From positions 62,001-126,000 of the forward strand of contig JAJTWR010000479.1 in assembly GCA_021613335.1 (NCBI GenBank): a stretch of 64,000 nt of DNA, read 5' to 3'. This stretch comes from Whitmania pigra (taxonomy: Eukaryota > Annelida > Clitellata > Hirudinida > Haemopidae). Numbering within the stretch: position 1 is the first letter of the stretch; every line of letters starts with the position of its first letter. Positions 36,889 to 46,419 of this stretch are shown here, in pieces. The position numbers and the translations under genes are program-made. A model generated the notes under the pieces. That model searched no databases, was not told the DNA's origin, and worked only from the letters and a program-made list of their open reading frames with translations.

Positions 36889-37563
36889 ATGTTTTCAGAT
36901 AGACATAAAATTTGGGGCATAACAGCTGTTTTAGCGATTTTGGCCTTATCGGTTGCTTTCCATAATCCGACTTATAAAATGGCTAAGCTAAAATATGGCG
37001 GCGGGGGAGATTGGTATGGAAACAGAACGGCTTTATCTAACTTAATTGAATTTTGTAACAAAAACCTGTCAACTAATTTTTATGAAGACGAAGAAGTGGT
37101 AGACGTAGGCAGCGCCGAATTGTTCAATTATCCTTTTGTTTATATGACAGGGCATGGGAATGTGGTTTTTTCAGATCAGGAAGCAAATAATTTACGCAGA
37201 TACCTTACAGGAGGAGGTTTTCTGCACATTGATGATAATTACGGACTGGATAAATTTATCAGGCCGCAAATGAAAAAAGTTTTTCCTGAGTTAAGCTTTG
37301 TAGAGCTTCCGGCAAACCATAAAATTTACAATCAGAAATTTAAATTTCCAAACGGCCTGCCTAAAATCCATGAACACGACGGCAAACGCCCACAAGGCTT
37401 TGCTTTGATCTGGAAAAACCGAATAGTCTGTTTTTACACGTATGAATGCGATTTAGGCAATGGGTGGGAAGATTTCGGAACTTACCCTTCAGACAGCCAA
37501 GAAAGCAGATTAAAAGCGCTTAAAATGGGCGCTAACCTCGTACAATATGCTTTAACTCGATAA
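36889..37563 (+). CDS. DUF4159 protein with N-terminal membrane segment
   Basis: 224 residues: a membrane or signal segment (IWGITAVLAILALSVAF) and then DUF4159 from about 40 (KLKYGGGGDWYGNRTALSNLIEFCNKNL, YPFVYMTGHGNVVFSDQEANNLRRYLTGGGFLHIDD). The fold is glutamine amidotransferase-like, but the usual catalytic Cys is not evident. It has no known function; Bacteroidota often encode it near envelope genes. Last gene of the dedA-ppa-CNNM-rsmE-DUF4159 run; convergent with gldK. Confidence 0.88.
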   Translation: MFSDRHKIWGITAVLAILALSVAFHNPTYKMAKLKYGGGGDWYGNRTALSNLIEFCNKNLSTNFYEDEEVVDVGSAELFNYPFVYMTGHGNVVFSDQEANNLRRYLTGGGFLHIDDNYGLDKFIRPQMKKVFPELSFVELPANHKIYNQKFKFPNGLPKIHEHDGKRPQGFALIWKNRIVCFYTYECDLGNGWEDFGTYPSDSQESRLKALKMGANLVQYALTR

Positions 37564-37679
37564 ACATTTATGTTGCCAGAAACCGAAAACAAAGCTTTTT
37601 ACCCGAAATTAAACGCCAAATAAGCGATAAAACTTTTTTGATTGCTTACCTCATATATAAGGCTATAAACAAAAAATAA

Positions 37680-37713
37680 TTAACCCAATTGCTTATTACA
37701 CCAAACGGGTTAA
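37680..37713. terminator. Bidirectional terminator between DUF4159 and gldK
   Basis: TTAACCC (37680-37686) pairs with GGGTTAA (37707-37713) with a 20-nt loop. A T-rich run follows on the plus strand, and ATTATTTTTT follows on the minus strand, so it could end both convergent transcripts. Confidence 0.6.
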
Positions 37714-37739
37714 TGTTTTATTTTTACAAATTTTTTTGC

Positions 37740-39254
37740 TTATTTAGCCCGATATGCTTTAGGCTTCTTTTCTTTAAATTTTCGTTTGCCTGCCGGATTA
37801 ACTTCAGAGTCTCCCAACATATTCATCGCACAACGGAAACCCAAATCGGCAGCCGATTCGTCTTGTTGCTTGTGTCGTCTTGCTGCCGGATTTAACCACA
37901 GAGCTTGATCATTCCATGAACCGCCCTTATAAACCCTTGATTTATCGTTTATTAAAGTAATTGTGCCATATAAAGAAGTTTGCTCGTCCATAAAACCTCT
38001 TTGGTCGTTAACGTAGTTAGTGTCTTTTACTTTAGCTTGTACCTGAGCCCAACTTTGCTTCTTTCTGGAAACAGCGGGAATCATTTTTGGCGTATTTTTG
38101 CCTTCTTCGGTTACAATCTTATTATCTGCCGTTCTTTCTTTATCTTCAAAAACGTTTCCTCTAAAAGGGCTTAAAGCTTCTGTAGATTTAAAAGTTTCAT
38201 AACGGAAAACGTCTTGTACCCATTCGTTTACGTTTCCGGCCATGTTATATAAGCCAAAATCGTTAGGTTCGTATGAGCGCACAGGCACCGTAATACTTCC
38301 TTTGTCGTTCAGGTATCCGCCAACTCCCATATAATCTCCTTTATCACGCTTAAAGTTTGCTAAAATTAAACCCCTGCTTCTTCGTTTGGGCGAACTAATG
38401 CCCAAACCTCTCCATGGATATATTTTCTTTTCAGAAATATTCTCGTAACGGGTAGAGCCAATTAAGCTTAAAGCAGCGTATTCCCATTCCGCTTCTGTTG
38501 GAAGACGGTAAGGCTGAAAAATAATACCGTCTTCTAAACGGGCGTTTCTTTTTGTATCCTTGCCTTCAGTTTTACCTAAATCAATAGGAGCATTTTTGCC
38601 TTTGTCGTCAATCTGGTTATTAAGATATAAATCGGTATTAAACGGCGTTCCTCCTTCTTTGCCCTTACCTTTTTCGCCGAAAGGAGTTATAATCCCTTTT
38701 TTTCTTAAAACAAGTTCATTTGCCCGGTCTGTTCGCCACACACAGAACTTTTGTGTTTGTTCCCAGGTTACCCCAACAACCGGATAATCCTGGTATGCGG
38801 GATGCCTAAGATAATTGTTTACATAAGGCTCGTTATATGAAAGAGGCCTTCTCCAAACCAAGGTATCCGGTAAAGCAGAATAATAATATTCTAAATCTTT
38901 AGGATAGTTTTTTTGAATCCAATAAACGTATTCTAGCCAGTCTGTATTAGAAACCTCGGTCTCATCCATATAAAATGAGTTTACGGTAACTTCTCTTTTA
39001 TAGTTAAAATCACTCATATCCTGACCGGGAATGTCTACCGCACTGCCGCCAACTACAAAACGACCACCCTCAATTGCCACCATGCCTGGCGCAACGTTCC
39101 GCTTAAATTTGGCGGTTTTCTGAAAACCTCCGTACTCTTTTTTGTTATAAGGATAACCTGTTTTCTGCGAGTAACTATTTCCTTTTTTTCCGCAAGCAAC
39201 TATAAAAGCTACGCCTGCTAAAAGTAAAAATGAGTTTAAATAATTTCTATTCAT
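37740..39254 (-). CDS. gldK: Gliding motility/T9SS lipoprotein GldK (PorK)
   Basis: 504 residues from ATG 39254; AGAGGT seven bases upstream supports it over the in-frame GTG at 39263. Lipobox VAC (FIVACGKKG) at about residue 21 gives an outer-membrane lipoprotein. The body is an FGE-sulfatase-like (SUMF1) fold: VAIEGGRFVVGGS, DETEVSNTDWLEYVYW, PVVGVTWEQTQKFCVWR, LPTEAEWEYAA, NVNEWVQDVF, and YKGGSWNDQALWLNPAARR. GldK with GldN forms the periplasmic ring of the type IX secretion system. Unusually, gldL/M/N do not follow: the next DNA is a terminator and the convergent DUF4159 gene. Confidence 0.93.
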   Translation of the reverse strand: MNRNYLNSFLLLAGVAFIVACGKKGNSYSQKTGYPYNKKEYGGFQKTAKFKRNVAPGMVAIEGGRFVVGGSAVDIPGQDMSDFNYKREVTVNSFYMDETEVSNTDWLEYVYWIQKNYPKDLEYYYSALPDTLVWRRPLSYNEPYVNNYLRHPAYQDYPVVGVTWEQTQKFCVWRTDRANELVLRKKGIITPFGEKGKGKEGGTPFNTDLYLNNQIDDKGKNAPIDLGKTEGKDTKRNARLEDGIIFQPYRLPTEAEWEYAALSLIGSTRYENISEKKIYPWRGLGISSPKRRSRGLILANFKRDKGDYMGVGGYLNDKGSITVPVRSYEPNDFGLYNMAGNVNEWVQDVFRYETFKSTEALSPFRGNVFEDKERTADNKIVTEEGKNTPKMIPAVSRKKQSWAQVQAKVKDTNYVNDQRGFMDEQTSLYGTITLINDKSRVYKGGSWNDQALWLNPAARRHKQQDESAADLGFRCAMNMLGDSEVNPAGKRKFKEKKPKAYRAK

Positions 39255-39280
39255 ATTGTACACCTCTGTGCTTCAGCAGA

Positions 39281-39288
39281 CAAAGCTA
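39281..39288 (-). promoter_or_regulatory. Promoter -7 element of gldK
   Basis: Reads TAGCTTTG on the minus strand, 27 bp before ATG 39254. No good -33 box at standard spacing. Confidence 0.45.
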
Positions 39289-40026
39289 AACAAAAAAATA
39301 TAAATGAAATAAAATTTACTTTACAAACTCTACATTCAATAGAGTTTATGTACAAAAATACTTATTTATCGCCAACAAAAAAATGGAATTACAATTGATT
39401 TTTTTCCGGCAAAGGTTGCTTAGCATATCAGGCTTCCAAAAAATAACCATCGGGTTTGGTTTGTTCCAAATCGGTTATAGCAAAGGTCCTATCGTTTTAA
39501 AATTATGCCGAAAATTGTAAGTTTGTGCCTTGTAGAAATGCCGCAACGAGTATGTTTTCCATCAGGAAAACAGATAAGGTTTTGGATGCGCAAGGTTTGT
39601 TTTATCGTTTTTGAATTTACGACAACAACCCAAGGTATCTTTTACTTAAGTAGAAGAGTTGCCGTTTAGCCGCTTTAGGGTACGACTGTTGATACAATAA
39701 GCGCCTTTATCAAAGCCGAGCCTTAAAATTTAGACTAACCCTGCCGCTGTATTTTGAAAACTACATTATTCAACGGTCAGTAATAGACCAATATGCCGTC
39801 TACGCAAGGCTTTATGGGAAGCCTCTAACATTAATCAGGGGCAAGCGGCGCCGATTTTTTCAGATCAACGCCAAACCAGTCGGAATTAGCTAATAACTTA
39901 GCTCATCTACAAATCTTCTTTTATAAACCGTTTAAATTCTACAAAAACTATAATTAAACCGCTATTAAATTTTATTAATTTTAAATTGTTTATGGATAGT
40001 ACGTAAATACAACGTAAATTTATATT
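39289..40026. other. About 740 bp of gene-free DNA between gldK and porV
   Basis: No ORF with coding features on either strand; several short open stretches broken by stops. It is the shared upstream region of two divergent T9SS genes and far longer than a promoter needs. It may hold regulatory sites or a decayed gene. Confidence 0.45.
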
Positions 40027-40034
40027 TAAATTTG
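40027..40034 (+). promoter_or_regulatory. Promoter -7 element of porV
   Basis: TAAATTTG matches TAnnTTTG, 48 bp before the porV ATG. A clear -33 box is not seen. Confidence 0.4.
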
Positions 40035-40081
40035 TATCATCTTTTTTATCAAAAGACATAAAAAATATCAAAAAAAATTAC

Positions 40082-41290
40082 ATGATAAGGTTTGAAAAAA
40101 AGAATTTGGTCGTTGTTTACGTCATCTTGGTAATATGTTTTTTTATCGACCGCAGCTATGCTCAAACGGCAAGGTCGGCAACTGATGGGAGCCAACTTAA
40201 CAGTATAATTACGGCTGTTCCATTTTTGCTGATTACCCCTGATGCGCGGGCTTCGGGCATGGGGGAGGCGGGGGTTGCTGTTCCGGGCGATGTGAATTCG
40301 GCAAGCATTAATCCATCTAAATTAGCGCTTTTGAATACCCCTTCAGGTTTTGGAGTTTCTTATAGTCCATGGCTTAGAAGTTTGGTGCCTGATGTTAACC
40401 TGGCTTACTTAAGCGGGTATTATCAATTTGGTTCCAGGTCAACAACAGGGATTTCTTTACGTTATTTTTCTCTTGGCAAGATAGACACCTATGACGCTTT
40501 AAGCGGGGCTACAGGGGTATATAATCCTAACGAGTTGTCGCTTGATGTAACATATGCCCGTAAATTTGGAGAAGAATTTGCGTTAGGAACCACCGGAAAA
40601 TTTATTTATTCTAATTTAGGAGCCGGGCAAATATCCAACGCCTTTAATAAAGCGAGTAAGGCTGTGGCTGTAGACGTATCGGGAATATATAGAAAAGAAA
40701 CCGTTTTTTTTGGTACTGACGCCATTATAGGAATAGGTTTTAATATTTCAAATATTGGGGCCAAAATGAGTTTTTCTGACAGAAACAGCGAAAATTTTCT
40801 TCCTATCAATTTGAAACTTGGAGGTTCCTCTACTTTTATTATCGACGATTATAGCCAAGTTACCATAGCTCTTGATTTTAACAAACTTTTGGTGCCTACG
40901 CAGCCTATTTATGATTCTAACGGGAACATTATGGCAGGGAAAAACCCAAATCGTTCTGTACCGGCAGGCGTTTTTGGTTCGTTTAGCGATGCGCCGGGAG
41001 GTTTTCGCGAAGAGCTAAAGGAAATAAATATTGCAACGGGTTTTGAATATTGGTACAATCAGCAATTTGCAATAAGAGCCGGTTATTTTTATGAGAATCC
41101 TGAAAAAGGAAATAGAAGATACTTAACATTTGGCGTCGGATTGAAATATCATCTGTTTAATATCGATTTTTCTTATTTAGTTACCAGTTTACAAAAAAGT
41201 CCGTTGGCTAATACTTTAAGGTTTTCGCTATTGTTTAACTTTGGCAAAACGCAACCTCAAAAAGAAACAGATAAAAAAAGTGAAAATTAA
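40082..41290 (+). CDS. porV: Type IX secretion outer-membrane protein PorV (LptO)
   Basis: 402 residues with a signal peptide (ending YAQ, about residue 28). PorV features: SIITAVPFLLITPDARASGMGEAGVAVPGDVNSASINPSKLA, then a FadL-like beta-barrel with YLSGYYQFGSRSTTGISLRYFSLG and GFEYWYNQQFAIRAGYFYENPEKGNRRYLTFGVGLKY. PorV binds cargo C-terminal domains and shuttles them from the SprA translocon to the attachment complex. It is divergent from gldK. Its 3' end overlaps the GTG start of ispF by 11 bp. Confidence 0.92.
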   Translation: MIRFEKKNLVVVYVILVICFFIDRSYAQTARSATDGSQLNSIITAVPFLLITPDARASGMGEAGVAVPGDVNSASINPSKLALLNTPSGFGVSYSPWLRSLVPDVNLAYLSGYYQFGSRSTTGISLRYFSLGKIDTYDALSGATGVYNPNELSLDVTYARKFGEEFALGTTGKFIYSNLGAGQISNAFNKASKAVAVDVSGIYRKETVFFGTDAIIGIGFNISNIGAKMSFSDRNSENFLPINLKLGGSSTFIIDDYSQVTIALDFNKLLVPTQPIYDSNGNIMAGKNPNRSVPAGVFGSFSDAPGGFREELKEINIATGFEYWYNQQFAIRAGYFYENPEKGNRRYLTFGVGLKYHLFNIDFSYLVTSLQKSPLANTLRFSLLFNFGKTQPQKETDKKSEN

Positions 41291-41759
41291 AGTCGGGTTT
41301 GGATTTGACGTACACCGGTTAAAAGATAATCATCCATTTATTCTGGGAGGAGTTTCTTTAAATCATTATAAAGGAACCTTTGGCCATTCAGATGCGGATG
41401 TATTGTTACACGCTATCTGCGATGCGCTTTTGGGCGCTGCAAATCTTCGAGATATTGGTTTTCATTTTAAAAATACCGATGAACAATGGAAAGGAGTTAG
41501 CAGTTTGCTGTTGTTAAAAAAAACCATGAAACTTCTTTCTGAAAAAAGTTACGTAGTGGGTAATATAGACGCGATGCTTTGTATGGAAGCTCCAAAAATC
41601 AATCCGCATATACCTGCCATGCAAAAAAACATAGCAGAAACCATAGGGTTAGACACAGACAACATTTCAATTAAAGCAACAACCAACGAAAAAATGGGCT
41701 TTATTGGAAGAGAAGAAGGGGTGGCGGCTTATGCCGTTTGCCTCATTTACAAGCAATAA
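41280..41759 (+). CDS. ispF: 2-C-methyl-D-erythritol 2,4-cyclodiphosphate synthase
   Basis: 159 residues from GTG 41280, overlapping the end of porV; the longer frame upstream is porV sequence read out of frame. Signature VGFGFDVHRL contains the zinc ligands Asp and His, followed by GGVSLNHYKGTFGHSDADVLLHAICDALLGAANLRDIGFHF and, near the end, KATTNEKMGFIGREEGVAA. It acts in the MEP isoprenoid pathway in the cytoplasm, making MEcPP. The coupling with porV is tight, so they are probably cotranscribed. Confidence 0.95.
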   Translation: MKIKVGFGFDVHRLKDNHPFILGGVSLNHYKGTFGHSDADVLLHAICDALLGAANLRDIGFHFKNTDEQWKGVSSLLLLKKTMKLLSEKSYVVGNIDAMLCMEAPKINPHIPAMQKNIAETIGLDTDNISIKATTNEKMGFIGREEGVAAYAVCLIYKQ

Positions 41760-42093
41760 ATTAAATTACCGTAGTTAAATTAAAGAGGTTTGTCGGCAGG
41801 AGAGGTATTTACGAAATAATTTTTTACGATTGAAAAAACAAATAAGAGGCAATTAGAGGTCTCCGATAGCAAATACAAAATTTAAAAGAATTCTTTCATT
41901 AATTCACCCCTAATTCAATTTTTGTTTTATGGCCAAACGTTTTTACCAAAAAAATAGAATTTGCCATAAAATTTGACGGGATTCTTATGTTTTCCATAAC
42001 AGATATCGAATGCTAAAAGAAGTCTGTTGAAAAAGGAAAGTTACGCGTTTAACGCTAATTGCTTTCAGGAGTTTTGCACAAACTTTTCAAGCG
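41760..42093. other. 334-bp intergenic region after ispF
   Basis: AT-rich, no gene or strong hairpin recognised; lies between two convergent genes. Confidence 0.4.
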
Positions 42094-42255
42094 TTACTTC
42101 TTGTCTTTTGGTGTATTGGCTAAATCAACTTTGCATTTGTTGCACCCTGTTGAACAGCCTTTTTTTGGAGGGATGATAGCTTTATACGCCAAGCGGCCAA
42201 CATAAAAAACCGCGCAAGCAAAAATGATAATCATCAAAATAAACTGTATATTCAT
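42094..42255 (-). CDS. Cys-rich single-span membrane microprotein (FeoB-associated-like)
   Basis: 53 residues from ATG 42255 to TAA 42094-42096. One N-terminal membrane segment (FILMIIIFACAVFYVG) is followed by a basic turn, then GCSTGCNKCKVDL, a CxxxCxxC cluster. The layout matches FeoB-associated Cys-rich membrane proteins of Bacteroidota, which normally sit beside feoB, and also resembles SoxR-reducing or thiol microproteins. No feoA/feoB gene is adjacent. Metal or redox function at the inner membrane is inferred. Confidence 0.6.
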   Translation of the reverse strand: MNIQFILMIIIFACAVFYVGRLAYKAIIPPKKGCSTGCNKCKVDLANTPKDKK

Positions 42256-42800
42256 TATTCAAAGATAACATTTTAATACATTAGAAGCGCTATTTGCAGG
42301 CAGAGAACGGTAAGGCGCAAAAGTATAAAAAATAAACCTTCGACAACTTAAGAAGAAATAAGCCAATTGTTTGGCCTTGCTTAATTAACGTGAGTTGGGT
42401 TTAAGTAATTGATTGTCTTTGTTATCTAAAAGGATATTTTTTATGCCTGCGAACCGGCAACGATTTTGCTCTTTGTCGAAGAGGTATTAACGGCAGGTAG
42501 CCGCCTTTTACAAATTAAAAATCTCGATATTAAATTTGCAAATAAAATCTTATGGTTATGGAAAGTAGAAATTTAAAATCCGAAGAATTTGCTTATCCGG
42601 CAGATGAAATATTTTTAGAAATTATTTTCCAAACAAACAGCTTTATCCAAGCAGATGAAGCGCCTTTTAATTATCAACGCTTATTTAGATGCTCAAAATC
42701 AATCTGTTATTAAAGGTTATTTCGGTTATTAATTTAATCTGTCAAAATGCAAACAATTTTAAAGAAAGTATCCTGAGCTGAAAATTTGGATTTAAAAACT
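42256..42800. other. 545-bp gene-poor interval before typA
   Basis: A 53-codon ORF at 42552-42713 (MESRNLKSEEFAYPADEIFLEII...) is open, with the coding-like reading shifting frame near 42690. It could be a decayed small gene. Otherwise no recognised element. Confidence 0.35.
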
Positions 42801-42808
42801 TACCTTTG
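42801..42808 (+). promoter_or_regulatory. Promoter -7 element of typA
   Basis: TACCTTTG fits TAnnTTTG and is followed by GCGCCC, 25 bp before ATG 42833. The nearest TTTG upstream is too close to be a -33 box. Confidence 0.5.
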
Positions 42809-42832
42809 CGCCCTTAAAAGCAATTGCATCGC

Positions 42833-44638
42833 ATGCAAAAGATTAGAAACATAGCTATTATAGCGCACGTAGACCATGGTAAAACCACTTTGGTTGATAA
42901 AATTTTACATTCCTGTTCCGTTTTTCGCAACCACGAGCAAACCGGCGAGCTAATTTTAGATAATAACGACTTAGAACGGGAACGGGGAATCACCATCGTG
43001 TCAAAAAACGTATCTGTAAAATATAAAGACGTTAAAATTAATATTATTGATACGCCTGGGCACGCCGATTTTGGCGGCGAGGTAGAACGCGTGTTAAAAA
43101 TGGCCGACGGCGTACTTTTACTTTGCGACGCTTTTGAAGGAACCATGCCCCAAACCCGTTTTGTTACTCAAAAAGCGCTCTCATTGGGCTTAAAACCAAT
43201 TGTGGTTATCAATAAAGTTGATAAAGAAAATTGCCGTCCGGAAGAGGTTTATGAACAAATTTTCGAATTGTTTTTCAACCTGGAAGCCACAGAAGAGCAG
43301 TTAGATTTTCCCGTAATTTACGGATCTTCTAAACAAGGCTGGATGAACGCCGATTGGAAAATCCCGACAAACAATATATTCCCTTTGCTGGACGCTATTT
43401 TGCAACATATTCCGCCCGCTTCTGAAAACGACGGTTCATTGCAAATGCAAATTACTTCTTTAGATTATTCTTCCTTTGTCGGCCGTATTGCCATTGGCCG
43501 CATACATCGCGGAAACATTAAAGAAAACCAGCCTGTTACTTTAATAAAAAGAGACGGCAAACAAGTAAAATCGCGGGTTAAAGAGCTTTATACTTTTGAT
43601 GGTTTAGGTAAAGTGAAAGTCGGCGAGATAAAATCGGGCGATATTTGCGCCGTTGTTGGCATTGAAAACTTTGATATTGGCGATACCATTGCAGATTTTG
43701 ACGAGCCGGAGCAATTGCCGGTAATCAAAATTGACGAACCAACCATGAACATGCTGTTTACCATCAATAACTCGCCTTTTTTTGGCAAAGAAGGTAAGTT
43801 GGTTACCTCTCAGCGCATTAAAGATCGTTTATTAAAAGAGACGGAGAAAAATCTGGCTTTAAAAGTGGTTGACACTCCCTTGCCCGATAGCTGGCTGGTT
43901 TACGGCAGAGGGATTCTGCATTTATCAGTTTTAATTGAAACTATGCGTCGCGAAGGTTATGAGTTACAAGTGGGGCAACCGCAAGTTATCATTAAAGAGA
44001 TTGACGGGGTAAAATGCGAACCGGTTGAAACTTTAATTGTTGACGTGCCGGCAGAGGTTTCGGGGAAGGTAATAGAGTTGGTAACGCAACGCAAAGGCGA
44101 ATTATTAATTATGGAACCCAAAGGCGATTTACAACATCTGGAGTTTGAGATTCCTTCTCGCGGTATTATCGGTTTGCGCAATAACGTATTAACCGCTACC
44201 GGCGGCCAAGCTATTATGGCTCACCGTTTCAAGGCTTACCAAACCTGGAAGGGCATTATTCCCGGACGGTTAAACGGGGTATTAATTTCGATGGAAAAAG
44301 GCCAAACAACAGCCTATTCTATCGATAAACTTCAAGATCGCGGACGCTTCTTTGTAGATCCGGGCGTAGAAGTTTACGAAGGCCAGATTATGGGGGAGCA
44401 CATTCGCGACAACGACTTGATGGTAAACCTGGTTAAAGGAAAGCAATTAACCAATATGCGCGCTTCGGGTAGCGATGACAACATTCGTATTACGCCGGCT
44501 ATCAAATTTTCTTTAGAAGAAGCAATGGAGTATATACAGGCTGATGAGTATATCGAAGTTACGCCAGCCGGTATACGTTTACGCAAAATTTATTTAACAG
44601 AAAACGAACGTAAGATAAACGCTAAAAAATTTCAATAA
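42833..44638 (+). CDS. typA: Translational GTPase TypA/BipA
   Basis: 601 residues from ATG 42833 (MQKIRNIAIIAHVDHGKTT); the TTG at 42824 is an alternative three codons earlier. G-domain motifs are G1 AHVDHGKT, G2 RERGITI, G3 DTPGHADFGGE and G4 NKVDKENCRP. Then come the EF-Tu-like domain 2, EF-G-like domains III and V (LHLSVLIETMRREGYELQVGQPQVI and SRGIIGLRNNVLTATGG), and the BipA-specific C-terminal domain (EYIEVTPAGIRLRKIYLTE). A ribosome-binding GTPase needed for 50S assembly at low temperature. Confidence 0.96.
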   Translation: MQKIRNIAIIAHVDHGKTTLVDKILHSCSVFRNHEQTGELILDNNDLERERGITIVSKNVSVKYKDVKINIIDTPGHADFGGEVERVLKMADGVLLLCDAFEGTMPQTRFVTQKALSLGLKPIVVINKVDKENCRPEEVYEQIFELFFNLEATEEQLDFPVIYGSSKQGWMNADWKIPTNNIFPLLDAILQHIPPASENDGSLQMQITSLDYSSFVGRIAIGRIHRGNIKENQPVTLIKRDGKQVKSRVKELYTFDGLGKVKVGEIKSGDICAVVGIENFDIGDTIADFDEPEQLPVIKIDEPTMNMLFTINNSPFFGKEGKLVTSQRIKDRLLKETEKNLALKVVDTPLPDSWLVYGRGILHLSVLIETMRREGYELQVGQPQVIIKEIDGVKCEPVETLIVDVPAEVSGKVIELVTQRKGELLIMEPKGDLQHLEFEIPSRGIIGLRNNVLTATGGQAIMAHRFKAYQTWKGIIPGRLNGVLISMEKGQTTAYSIDKLQDRGRFFVDPGVEVYEGQIMGEHIRDNDLMVNLVKGKQLTNMRASGSDDNIRITPAIKFSLEEAMEYIQADEYIEVTPAGIRLRKIYLTENERKINAKKFQ

Positions 44639-45134
44639 AAATTATTTTTGCTTACCCTAAGCTTATTTTAACCAGAGTTTTGGGCGTTAATATTAAATTA
44701 TTTGTTCGGTTACAGCGGTATTGATAATTTTTGGTTTAGAGAAATTATGACCTGATTAAAATAGCGGCGATTAAACCAATCTACACATTGATTGTCAATG
44801 ATTTAGTCAATTTGTATGCCGCTTTGTGCAGCCATACTTTTTGCTTGAGCGATTATCCTCTATCTTTTATTGAGCCAATAACTTACATTTAGTTTAAGCA
44901 AAAGACAAATATCCGTCTTTTAAACGATAGTTAATAACCGGTTTTGTACAATGGTTTTTGCCTCCGCTTGGCTCTTCAATAAAAAACGCTTTAAAAATTG
45001 CTGAAAAACCGCCTGTTTTTGTTTTTTTAATCCCATTGTGCAAGCCGTCTTATGCGTTTTTTGAACATGTTATAAATGGGTTAAGGTTTGGAAATATTCA
45101 TGATTTCTCAAATTTAAAGCAATAAAATGTATTT
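44639..45134. other. About 500 bp gene-free interval between typA and the glycosyltransferase genes
   Basis: AT-rich with many stops. A minus-strand stretch near 45000 keeps about 30 open codons that I cannot assign. TATTTTTG at 45130-45137 matches TAnnTTTG and overlaps the first possible start of the next gene. Confidence 0.4.
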
Positions 45135-46418
45135 TTGGTTGATTTGAAAGTAGTACACTTAAATACTTACGACGGAAATGGAGGCGCAGGGCGCGCCTGT
45201 TTTCGATTGAACAATGCCTTAAGAGAAGCAGGCATAGACTCTGAAATGTGGGCGTATTATAAATTTGGCCGAAACCCAAAAATCAGCAATCTCTCTGAAG
45301 GGTCATGGGCTAAGCTAAAAGCTGTTTTTAACATTCTGGCCGAACGGTATTTATCCGGTTTTTTTTTGAAAAAAAACGCCAAAACGCCGTTTTCCCTTCA
45401 GTGGTTTGGCAAGTCTTTAAAACAAAACAAGCTGCTTGAAACGGCCGATATTATTCATATTCATTGGATAAATCATGGTTTTCTTACCCCTAAAAATTTA
45501 GCGGCGTTAGTTGATTTAGAAAAACCCATTGTTTGGACTTTCCACGATAGTAACGCGTTTACGGGGGGCTGTCATGTGCGTTACCACTGCGAAAATTACT
45601 TGTGGCAGTGCGGAAACTGTCCCCTGCTTTGTTGCAGCGGAAAGAACGACCTGTCTCATAAGAACTGGTTGCAAAAACAAAGAGCTTACAGCAAATTAAA
45701 CTTCAGCATTGTGGCTCCAAGTCGTTGGATGGCCAATTCGATAAAGCAAAGCAGCCTTTTGGCCTTTAGAAACATCTTCATTATTCCTAATACCATCGAA
45801 GTAGACGTTTTTAAACCTTCTCCAAAAAACAAAGCAAAATTAAATCTAAAAATAGGTTCTGAAAAATTTGTATTGATGAGTGGTTTTATGCCTTCAAAAA
45901 ATGATAAACACAAAGGCGCTTGCTATCTTTTGAACGCTCTTTATGAATTGGCATCAAGACCGGAAATCCCCAAAAACCAAATTGAGCTATTGATTTTTGG
46001 CAATAAGGATACCAAAAACCTGCCTTCTTTTCCTTTTAAAACTACTTTTTTAGGCACCACCAATAACGATGAACTTATGGCTCAGTGGTACTCTGCGGCC
46101 GATGTATTCATTAGCCCGTCATTAGAAGATAATTTGCCTAACACTGTGTTGGAAAGTCTGTCTTGTGGCACCCCTGTGGTTGGTTTTGAGGTCGGAGGAA
46201 TTCCTGATATGGTAAAACATCTCCAAAACGGTTATGTTGCCAAATATAAATCGGCAATAGATTTAGCCGACGGCATCGAGTGGTTGTTTTTGATTGATAA
46301 CCGCAAAAATATTCAGAAAGAAGCCAGAAAAACTATTTTAACGGAATTTGCTCCTCAGGTTATTGCTTTAGAACATTTAGCTTTGTATGAACAGTTGATG
46401 GCCGCGCGGCCGAAATAA
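45135..46418 (+). CDS. Glycosyltransferase family 4-like protein
   Basis: 427 residues, GT-B fold. N-terminal domain: LKVVHLNTYDGNGGAGRACFRLNNALREAGIDSEMW. A Cys-rich insert (FHDSNAFTGGCHVRY...CGNCPLLCC) near 150-180 is typical of a Bacteroidota polysaccharide glycosyltransferase subgroup. C-terminal nucleotide-sugar domain: SPSLEDNLPNTVLESLSCGTPVVGFEVGGIPDMV, with the Ex7E motif. Both possible starts (45135, 45144) are TTG; no in-frame ATG precedes the GGAG loop. It is followed after one base by a GT2 gene, so the two probably act in the same cell-surface glycan pathway; donor and acceptor unknown. Confidence 0.85.
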   Translation: MVDLKVVHLNTYDGNGGAGRACFRLNNALREAGIDSEMWAYYKFGRNPKISNLSEGSWAKLKAVFNILAERYLSGFFLKKNAKTPFSLQWFGKSLKQNKLLETADIIHIHWINHGFLTPKNLAALVDLEKPIVWTFHDSNAFTGGCHVRYHCENYLWQCGNCPLLCCSGKNDLSHKNWLQKQRAYSKLNFSIVAPSRWMANSIKQSSLLAFRNIFIIPNTIEVDVFKPSPKNKAKLNLKIGSEKFVLMSGFMPSKNDKHKGACYLLNALYELASRPEIPKNQIELLIFGNKDTKNLPSFPFKTTFLGTTNNDELMAQWYSAADVFISPSLEDNLPNTVLESLSCGTPVVGFEVGGIPDMVKHLQNGYVAKYKSAIDLADGIEWLFLIDNRKNIQKEARKTILTEFAPQVIALEHLALYEQLMAARPK

Positions 46419-46419
46419 A

